Assembly (NCBI RefSeq): GCF_001858025.1
Contig: NZ_LZQD01000001.1
Coordinates: forward strand, 124,001-188,000
Origin: Trichormus sp. NMC-1
GTDB taxonomy: Bacteria; Cyanobacteriota; Cyanobacteriia; Cyanobacteriales; Nostocaceae
Direction: 5' to 3'
Length of the DNA stretch: 64,000 nucleotides
How positions within the stretch are numbered: position 1 is the first letter of the stretch; every line of letters begins with the position of its first letter. The position numbers were made by a program, and so were the translations under genes. The notes beneath the pieces were generated by a model. It had not been told where the DNA came from, searched no databases, and saw only the letters and a list, made by a program, of their open reading frames with translations. This document shows, one piece after another, positions 53,735 through 60,642 of this stretch.

Positions 53735-56700
53735 TTAGTCAACTGAAGTTAAACCCAACTGAACACGAAAATCATCATCATAATTTGCTTCTTCCCAGTT
53801 TTTAGCTAATTTCACTTGGTCTGGAAGTAGATTTCTTGTACCACTGAGGTTTGCGCCACTGAGGTTTGCGCGTGAATGAAAAGCTTCAGTAACAACAATG
53901 GCTTTTAGGTATAATTGCAGCTTGTGCAACAACTCTTCCCAACCTTGAGTTTGGCTGAGTAATGCGGTACTGAGGTTTGCGCCTCTGAGGTCTGCGCTAA
54001 AGAGGTCTGTGCCTCTGAGGTCTGCGCCACTGAGGTCTGCGTCACTGAGATTTGCGCGATTGAGGTTTGCGTTCAAGAGCTTTGTGCGACTGAGGTCTGC
54101 GCCACTGAGGTTTGTGCCTCTGAGGTCTGCGCTAAAGAGTTCTGCGTGACTGAGGTCTGCGTGACTGAGGTTTGCGTCACTGAGGTTTGCGCTAGAGAGG
54201 TATGCGCGACTAAGGTCTGCCTTACTGAGATATGCGCGAATGAGGTATGCGCAAATGAGGTTTGCGCCACTGAGGTTTGCGCTACTGAGGTCTGCGCTAC
54301 TGAGGTGTTTACCTACTATGTTGACGAAATCACCAATCTTACTTGTGTTGCTATAACTAATGATGCGATAAAATAAATGCTTGTCAAATTCATTTAAATT
54401 CTGACAGGGATGAAATGAGATTTCGTCTTTTAACTCATCTTTGTCGCGAGCATAATCATGTAATTTAAACAGGAGAATTAAAACATTTAGCCCAGTATAA
54501 ATATCAACTTCTCGTAGTCCTATTGTTACACCATATTTGTGTAACTGCATCATTTTATTTTGGGGCAAATTTTCTTGATATTCTTCATCAATTAAGTTAT
54601 TTCTGTAAGCATTGATGAATTTACCAGCACACCAGTCATAATAAAAATCTTGCAACCTAGTAAATAATCGTTGCAACTCCTCTGATGTCAATTGCTCACC
54701 GCTATCAGGCAGAATTAACCCTATTAAATACTGGACAATTTCCCCTGTCAGTCCACCATAACCTAATAAGTCATAAATTTCTTCTTCTAGTTGTTTTTTA
54801 GCAAGCTTAAACCGCCAGCGTTGATTTTTTTCTTCTCCTGCAATCCATTGTTTACAACTATTTCGTAAACGTTGAGCAAATAAAAATTCACTAAAACTTT
54901 TATGAACAAATTCTACTGCTCCTTCTTTAACTCCATTAGCAGAAGCTGACTTTAAATAAAATGCTGCGAGAGCATTTCTTAGTGGGTTATCACCTAATTT
55001 TATTTGTGCATCTTCGAGGATTTCTTTTGCATCTTCATCACTTCTTAGCCTTTCCTCAATATGTTTAATTAAAGTATATTCTCCCCCAGTTTGAGTTACA
55101 CATAACCCAACTTCAGCTAAAATCCTTTTTAAAGCTTCTGTTTCTAAAGCAGTAATGTCTCGATTCAATACTTCAGAACGCTGTGTTGTTAATACCCAAT
55201 CTACAGTCTTTTGATAAATCGTTATTTTTGCTTGATTACTACTAACTCCAGCAAACATGGAATCTGTTATTTCTCCATCTCGGTGCATTGCTGCTAACAG
55301 ATACAGTAATAAGGGTTCTTGTGCTAAGGTTTTTACCTGTTCGGGACAGTTATTGGATTTCAGAAAATTCCTAAAAGCTAGAGATTTATCTTCACCAAAT
55401 TTATTTCCCCACTTCTTTAACCATTCTTCTTGATCGTCTTCTTTCATCAAACATATTTCTACCCTAGCTAAATTATGGGGAATAAATCTTTCAATTCCTT
55501 GTAAAGCTGATTCTCTCCCCGTAATTAAAAACCGATGTCCCATTTGGGAATTACTATCACAACTTTCTTGTAAACCACCGATTTGTTTGAGAAATTCTTC
55601 TATACCTTTGGTAGAACTTCTCTGCATTCTTAACTCATCAAACCCATCCAACAAAAATAAAAATCTAGTATTAGCATCTGTTAACCAACTATCATCACCC
55701 TGAGCAAAATCTGCATTCACTGCTGTGCGGAGAGTCTGTTTAATATCGTTTTCAAAAGTGCTGATATCTCGTAATCTAATTAAAATCGGTGTCCAAACAG
55801 GATGTAAGTTTTGGTGTACCCATTCTGCAAACACCCGACAAAATACACTTTTACCTCTACCTGGACCCCCTTGGATAAACATCACCTGCTTTTGTTGCTG
55901 AGAATCAGGATTAATTAATAAATCTCTAACCCATTTTTCTAAAATCACTGGACTTTGTTTAGGATTGGCATTTTCTATCACTTTCCCGTTACTATCTAGC
56001 AGTTTAGCTTGCAGAGGTACATAGAGATCGGGAATAGTCAAGTCTTTTTCACCTAAGATTTGCCAACGTTTTTTAATTTTATCATTGCTAGACTCAGGTG
56101 AAATTTGATCCTGGAGATAAGAGTTAATTTTACTATATTTAGTATTTTTGATTTTTTCTTGTGCTGCAATAAGATTCTGGTTTAAAATCTCAGACAAACT
56201 TGATTTACTTTTGATTTCTTGGCTGATTAGTTCTGCGATACATTCTAGAGTTCCCCAACCCACCCAACCTGTAATAATTTCTGCTGTGTATTTATCAATT
56301 CCAGCTTTTTCTAAATAAATAGATAACTGCCGTTTTAAAATTAAGCCTAAATGTGATTCGGTAAAATCAGTTAATGCCTGTTTTGCTAATTCTGCATCTA
56401 ATTGTAGTTTTCCTAATTCAGTAATTTCTTGTTGTATCTCTACACCTGATGCAGCATTATTAAATCTTTTCTCTAACCAATAATTCTCTCTCACTAAATT
56501 ATCAAAACTGCTAATATAAGCAATAGGAACAGCAAGATCTACCCATTCTTCTAACTTGCTCTTTCTATTATTTGATATTGACTGTAACCATTTTCCTGCT
56601 AGTACAATAAATGGTAGACCAGCGGTTGCTGCTGGTACAAAAGGAACAGTAGAAAACAAACCAAATGCTGTGGCTAAACCCGCAACGGCTCCAGTAATTT

Positions 56701-56767
56701 CTCCACCTAATTCAATTTTCTCTCCAGTTAGTTTTTGCCAAGTCTGCTTAATGTTAAGAACTTCCAT
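53735..56767 (-). CDS. NACHT-type STAND ATPase with pentapeptide repeats
   Basis: 1010 aa. Two hydrophobic segments near the N-terminus (ITGAVAGLATAFGLFSTVPF, AGLPFIVLAGKWL) suggest membrane association. A NACHT nucleotide-binding domain (about 290-500) shows Walker A GGPGRGKSVF, Walker B FLFLLDGFDEL and sensor-like RFLITGRESAL. A winged region with EFVHKSFSEFLFAQRL follows, and the C-terminal about 140 residues are A(D/N)LSXA-type pentapeptide repeats. STAND proteins of this kind are switches that oligomerise on ligand; many act in defence or signalling. A 98-bp block encoding 32 residues (934-965) interrupts the pentapeptide helix. No effector domain (Toll/TIR, caspase, nuclease) is visible. 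Confidence 0.9.
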   Translation of the reverse strand: MEVLNIKQTWQKLTGEKIELGGEITGAVAGLATAFGLFSTVPFVPAATAGLPFIVLAGKWLQSISNNRKSKLEEWVDLAVPIAYISSFDNLVRENYWLEKRFNNAASGVEIQQEITELGKLQLDAELAKQALTDFTESHLGLILKRQLSIYLEKAGIDKYTAEIITGWVGWGTLECIAELISQEIKSKSSLSEILNQNLIAAQEKIKNTKYSKINSYLQDQISPESSNDKIKKRWQILGEKDLTIPDLYVPLQAKLLDSNGKVIENANPKQSPVILEKWVRDLLINPDSQQQKQVMFIQGGPGRGKSVFCRVFAEWVHQNLHPVWTPILIRLRDISTFENDIKQTLRTAVNADFAQGDDSWLTDANTRFLFLLDGFDELRMQRSSTKGIEEFLKQIGGLQESCDSNSQMGHRFLITGRESALQGIERFIPHNLARVEICLMKEDDQEEWLKKWGNKFGEDKSLAFRNFLKSNNCPEQVKTLAQEPLLLYLLAAMHRDGEITDSMFAGVSSNQAKITIYQKTVDWVLTTQRSEVLNRDITALETEALKRILAEVGLCVTQTGGEYTLIKHIEERLRSDEDAKEILEDAQIKLGDNPLRNALAAFYLKSASANGVKEGAVEFVHKSFSEFLFAQRLRNSCKQWIAGEEKNQRWRFKLAKKQLEEEIYDLLGYGGLTGEIVQYLIGLILPDSGEQLTSEELQRLFTRLQDFYYDWCAGKFINAYRNNLIDEEYQENLPQNKMMQLHKYGVTIGLREVDIYTGLNVLILLFKLHDYARDKDELKDEISFHPCQNLNEFDKHLFYRIISYSNTSKIGDFVNIVGKHLSSADLSSANLSGANLICAYLIRAYLSKADLSRAYLSSANLSDANLSHADLSHAELFSADLRGTNLSGADLSRTKLLNANLNRANLSDADLSGADLRGTDLFSADLRGANLSTALLSQTQGWEELLHKLQLYLKAIVVTEAFHSRANLSGANLSGTRNLLPDQVKLAKNWEEANYDDDFRVQLGLTSVD
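53872..53969. repeat. 98-bp segment duplicated from the NYN gene
   Basis: Perfect match to 50842-50939, same orientation. It lies inside the NACHT protein's pentapeptide array and replaces about 2 bp, a net gain of 96 bp = 32 codons. The frame of both the pentapeptides and the inserted peptide is preserved. Confidence 0.93.
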
Positions 56768-57136
56768 TTAGTTATACAAATTTGCTGTAGTAAAAATATT
56801 TAGTAATTAATTTTACTACTAATTCGCTGCACCAAATTATAAAAATAAGTTTAAAAAACTAAGCAAATTTTTAGGGTGCGTTACGTTGTCGTTAACACAC
56901 CCTAATATACTCGAATCTAAGAGGATGTTTAAAAAGTTTTGGGCGAATATAATATTGCTCCGCAACGCCAAGGGCGAACGCTACTACACAGGCAAAGTTC
57001 ACCTCCGTGGACTAATGAAAAAATGGGATTTTTAACCCGCGCAGGCGGGTTTAGTTTGTATAGCCGCGACTTCTAGTCGCCAGGGCTGTAATAATTTAGA
57101 CTTTTCAAACAACCTCTAAAATTAGTATTTTTTGAT
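56768..57136. other. 369-bp gap occupied mostly by a MITE-like element
   Basis: Apart from the element at 56920-57117, it has a GGGTGCGTTA/TAACACACCC inverted repeat at about 56874-56903, resembling 17397-17423. No ORF. Confidence 0.55.
56920..57117. repeat. MITE-like element (TIR AGAGGATGTTTAAAAAGT)
   Basis: Left end AGAGGATGTTTAAAAAGT (56920-56937) and right end ACTTTTCAAACAACCTCT (57100-57117) pair at 16 of 18 positions. The 198-bp element has no ORF. Its interior from about 57036 (ACCCGCGCAGGCGGGT, then TAGTTTGTATAGCCGCGAC) matches part of the element at 18952-19096, implying recombination between families. Confidence 0.75.
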
Positions 57137-57418
57137 TTATTTGAGTAAGGTATCATGCTGTGAAAGTAACTTCTCAACTTTAGCCTCATCAATTCTAGAA
57201 GTTAGCCTTCTGGATTCGTGTAAGTCTCTAGTGGTTTTTGCCAAGGTGAAAGTTGAACCTACAGAAAAAGCTAAACCCATACCCATAAAGCCTTTTACCC
57301 AATTATCTACAGGTAAATTGACAATGCCAAAACCTGTCATAGAAATAGACATAATAAAAGCTGCCCAGGTTTGAATAATCCAAGCATTACTATCTTTTTG
57401 TGGGCCAATTGTTTGCAT
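57137..57418 (-). CDS. YiaA/YiaB-type inner membrane protein
   Basis: 93 aa. SNAWIIQTWAAFIMSISMTGF, then IVNLPVDNWVKGFMGMGLAF and SVGSTFTLAKTTRD match the two-helix YiaA/B family, small inner-membrane proteins without known function. The polar tail (LHESRRLTSRIDEAKVEKLLSQHD) is an amphipathic helix. Monocistronic. Confidence 0.78.
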   Translation of the reverse strand: MQTIGPQKDSNAWIIQTWAAFIMSISMTGFGIVNLPVDNWVKGFMGMGLAFSVGSTFTLAKTTRDLHESRRLTSRIDEAKVEKLLSQHDTLLK

Positions 57419-57593
57419 AACTCACCCCTAACTAAGTACTATAAGCACAATTTTATGAAGTGGTCGAAACAAGTGGCAATAGTAACTGACCAGTTCCGCA
57501 ACTGTACTTAATAACTGGAGTTAAAAATTCATCAAATTAAGCAAATGCTGCTGAAAATTTTGTACCAGTTCGGCAAGTGGCATAAAAATTATG

Positions 57594-57910
57594 AATTCGT
57601 AATTCGTAATTCGTAATTCGTAATTCGTAATTCGTAATTCGTAATTCGTAATTCGTAATTCGTAATTCGTAATTCGTAATTCGTAATTCGTAATTCGTAA
57701 TTCGTAATTCGTAATTCGTAATTCGTAATTCGTAATTCGTAATTCGTAATTCGTAATTCGTAATTCGTAATTCGTAATTCGTAATTCGTAATTCGTAATT
57801 CGTAATTCGTAATTCGTAATTCGTAATTCGTAATTCGTAATTCGTAATTCGTAATTCGTAATTCGTAATTCGTAATTCGTAATTCGTAATTCGTAATTCG
57901 TAATTCGTAA
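57594..57910. repeat. Heptamer tandem array (AATTCGT)n, about 45 copies
   Basis: A perfect 7-bp period runs from 57594 to 57910 (317 bp, 45.3 units). Minus-strand frames over it (ITNYELR repeats of 7 residues) are artefacts. After it come GGGCAGG-like and CCGCGTC-type heptamers up to 58040. Confidence 0.97.
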
Positions 57911-57918
57911 ACAGGGAA

Positions 57919-58039
57919 TAAATAGGCAGGGGGCAGGTGCAGGGTGCAGGGAACAGGGAATTCTTAATTTTCCCCGCGTCTCCGCGTCTCCGCGTCCCAC
58001 TGTCTCCGCGTCTTCCCCTCCCCGCGTCCCCGCGTCTCC
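57919..58039. repeat. Mixed STRR patch
   Basis: GGGTGCAGG/GGGAACAGGG phrases and CTCCGCGTCTCCGCGTC units, ending at the stop codon of the DUF4335 gene (58040). Same heptamer families as at 43620 and 60560. Confidence 0.7.
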
Positions 58040-59641
58040 TCATGGTGTTTCTGGAAAAGTTTGCACCTTACCATCGGGACTGAGAACTACTCGCAGTCTG
58101 ATATTTTGCCCTGATTTATTAGTAGAAACAAAAGCTTTACCAATTTCTGGAATACCTGTGGTGTTTACGTATTCTCTCGCGGCTCGATTTAATGGCAGAA
58201 TGCGTTCAACAGAGCCGTCAACACCCAACATCAAACTATACTCTAGTGTTTGCGAAAATCCATTAGGTGGCTGCCAAGTCTTTTGTAGAAATTCCCTGGC
58301 TTCTGCCACTTGAGGGATATCAAACAATGTGGTGTTGGAAGTTCCTTGTGTAGGTAAAGGAGTTTTGGTTGCATTTCGCAATTTGGCGACCACATTAGCC
58401 TCACTGGTGACAGCAGGATTGGTCTCAGGGGAATTAATGCCGCTATTTACCTGCGGTGTGTCTAGTGGAGAAGATATTTGGGGAGAAGTTTGACTCTGAG
58501 AGTCATTGGGTATGGAAGTCAGAGACTGAGGAATTGTGGAGATACTATTGCTATTACTAGAAGGCAAAATTTCACGGGTGGGGAGAGTAATTCCACTTTG
58601 GTTAATCACCCCTGTAGCGTTTGGTTGAAAATTGGGTGTTGTTGGTAATGGAATCTGGAGATTGGAAGAAAGGGCTGGTGTTGTAGTTTGCTCTCTTGTG
58701 AGTGCATTTTTCGGTAATGTTTTAGCTGTGGACTGAACAGTTGAATTGGGGAAAGAGAGAGGCGGTGGGTCTACAGTGGAATTAGGAAGTGGCGGGATAG
58801 AATCTAAACTGGGTATTTGTGACGAAGCACTAGTAGGAAGAGGAGAAGGCAAATTACCAGGAGGAGTTAGTGCTGGTTGGGAAAAGGTTGAGTTCAGAGT
58901 GGGTGAAGGTTCAATAGCTACTTTTTCAGATGCTGAAGTTGTTGTTTTCGCGGTTTGCTGTTGCTGTTGCCTATTGCTGTTGGCATATTGCCAAGTTAAA
59001 GGAGTTAAACCCACAGCTAGTACCATCATTGCCGCCACAGGTGTCCAAGTGGGTAAAACCAAACTGGGAACAGAACTCTCACTATTAAGATTTGGTAGTG
59101 CTATGACATCAGCTGAGTATTCATCTAAAGCTGTTGCCAAATCAAATAGTTGCAATAGAGAGAGTTGAATTACAGGGCCTGATGTTGAGTTAGCAAGGGA
59201 ACCGAGAAATAGTTTATGAGTTAAATTGCCACTAGATTCTAGGTAAATTGTTGCTTCTAGAATCCCCATACTAGATGAGTTTACGGTCTTGGGTGACGAT
59301 GATGAAGTGGGGGGAACATCGTCTAATTGGGGCTGGTCAGATGTGGTGTTAGAGTTTTGCGGTTCTAAGAAAGTCAGACAAAAGCTATCTGCTGATTTTT
59401 GCAGGAGTTGTTGAACGTAGGTTGTGACTACATTACACAAAACTTCTAGTTGATCGCGATCGCCCTGAATTGGCACTTTGAGTTCTTCTGGTAGTCCTGG
59501 ATCATCAAAGTGGAGTTCAAAACGTATTTGTTTGAGAACAGTTTGACCCATCCAACGAGATAAAGGTGAGCTTTGCGCCCAGATTTCTAATGTGCAAGTA
59601 GGGGGCGTGTAGCGACGAATTACAGAATTTGAGCGAGGCAT
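58040..59641 (-). CDS. DUF4335 protein
   Basis: 533 aa. The N-terminal about 220 residues are the DUF4335 domain (RRYTPPTCTLEIWAQSSPLSRW, QIRFELHFDDPG, QLEVLCNVVTTYVQQLL). One membrane segment follows (about 200-218, TPVAAMMVLAVGLTPLTW), then about 180 residues of Ser/Pro/Thr-rich low complexity. A conserved C-terminal domain ends the protein (REFLQKTWQPPNGFSQTLEYSLMLGVDGSVERILPLN). Bitopic membrane protein of unknown function; in cyanobacteria it pairs with DUF3038, 73 bp upstream here. Confidence 0.85.
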   Translation of the reverse strand: MPRSNSVIRRYTPPTCTLEIWAQSSPLSRWMGQTVLKQIRFELHFDDPGLPEELKVPIQGDRDQLEVLCNVVTTYVQQLLQKSADSFCLTFLEPQNSNTTSDQPQLDDVPPTSSSSPKTVNSSSMGILEATIYLESSGNLTHKLFLGSLANSTSGPVIQLSLLQLFDLATALDEYSADVIALPNLNSESSVPSLVLPTWTPVAAMMVLAVGLTPLTWQYANSNRQQQQQTAKTTTSASEKVAIEPSPTLNSTFSQPALTPPGNLPSPLPTSASSQIPSLDSIPPLPNSTVDPPPLSFPNSTVQSTAKTLPKNALTREQTTTPALSSNLQIPLPTTPNFQPNATGVINQSGITLPTREILPSSNSNSISTIPQSLTSIPNDSQSQTSPQISSPLDTPQVNSGINSPETNPAVTSEANVVAKLRNATKTPLPTQGTSNTTLFDIPQVAEAREFLQKTWQPPNGFSQTLEYSLMLGVDGSVERILPLNRAAREYVNTTGIPEIGKAFVSTNKSGQNIRLRVVLSPDGKVQTFPETP

Positions 59642-59714
59642 AGCAAAAATTGCAATGGGGACAAAGGGGAATTTTGGATTTTGGATTAGTATTTGAAAAT
59701 CTAAAATCTAAAAT

Positions 59715-60323
59715 CTAAAATTGTTTTGTGGAACGGTCTATGAGTGATAACCACAGGCGGCGGTGTCCATTAGGAGCGCTATAAAAAAGTAAATCTACGA
59801 GCAGTTTTAATGCTAAGTGGGTCAGCGAATCGGTAGAGATTTTTTCATCTTCTTCCATGCGTTCTTGATAGGTGTTGCAGAAAGTATCAATATAATCGCC
59901 CAGTAAAGCAATCTGATGAGGTTTCTGGTTTTTTGCGGCTATTTGTTCTAATAGACCCACACCACGACGAATTAATTCCTGGTGCTGTTTGGCGAGGTAA
60001 CAGCTAATCAAAACTAGCGATCGCGCTTCTTCTACATCTAGATTTTTTCGACCTCCTTGACCTTTGCGTAAGGGATTCGACTGACGCAATCGCCATAAAG
60101 CTACGCGATCTGGAACTTTTGACTCTAAATTGAGATTAATTGCCGCCGAAAGCATAGCCTCAGAACCAATGCCAGTTAAAGTTTCTAGAGATAACAGCAC
60201 CAAGTCTAACTGGGTTTTGATATTGTCCCATTGAACTGAGTTGGCGGCTGGAAAGTGGTTTAGATCTTCCCAGTGGGAGTTTGGTGTGGCTGATTTGGCG
60301 GCCAAGTGCATAACTTTTAGCAT
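59715..60323 (-). CDS. DUF3038 protein
   Basis: 202 aa, cytosolic, helical. WDNIKTQLDLVLLSLETLTGIGSEAML, RVALWRLRQSNPLRKGQGGRK and VLISCYLAKQHQELIRRGV match DUF3038, a cyanobacteria-specific family. It precedes the DUF4335 gene on the same strand, so the two are an operon of unknown function. The downstream spacer carries three AAATCTA repeats. Confidence 0.85.
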   Translation of the reverse strand: MLKVMHLAAKSATPNSHWEDLNHFPAANSVQWDNIKTQLDLVLLSLETLTGIGSEAMLSAAINLNLESKVPDRVALWRLRQSNPLRKGQGGRKNLDVEEARSLVLISCYLAKQHQELIRRGVGLLEQIAAKNQKPHQIALLGDYIDTFCNTYQERMEEDEKISTDSLTHLALKLLVDLLFYSAPNGHRRLWLSLIDRSTKQF

Positions 60324-60490
60324 AGGTGATCAGGCGAATAGAGGCTGTTGCTGTTACCCTTTTGGAAACAGACCCTTCAGCATAAAAGTTGGTTTCCCAT
60401 AGTTAGCTTTGAATCAGTTTGGTAAACAGCAGTTTTCTTTGTTTTACTCTAAATGAAAATTTCTTTTCTCAATATGAGAAGTTAATGAGG

Positions 60491-60540
60491 ATTGGTCATT
60501 GGTCATTGGTCATTGGTCATTGGTCATTGGTCATTGGTCA
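60491..60540. repeat. Heptamer array (ATTGGTC)n, 7 copies
   Basis: Perfect 7-bp period over 50 bp between the DUF3038 and mutS2 genes. It is followed by a CCGCGTCT and CCCTGTTC-type STRR run to about 60650, near the mutS2 stop. The 319-bp gap has no gene. Confidence 0.92.
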
Positions 60541-60642
60541 GGGAATACATAATTCTTCTTTTTCCCCGCGTCTCCGCGTCTCCGCGTCTCCGCGTCTTCC
60601 CATCTCCCTGTTCCCTGTTACCCGTTCCCTATTCCCTGTTCC

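Noticed and set aside
50842-53969. A diversity-generating retroelement (TR/VR pair) to explain the 98-bp copy
   Set aside because: The two copies are identical, with no adenine-specific changes, and no reverse transcriptase gene is in the window.
54073-54376. Overlapping frames on both strands with TEVCATEV and AQTSVAQTS repeats
   Set aside because: These are shadows of the pentapeptide-repeat coding region of the NACHT gene on the minus strand.
57521-58043. Two long minus-strand frames made of ITNYELR repeats
   Set aside because: They come from the AATTCGT heptamer array and overlap each other in different frames.
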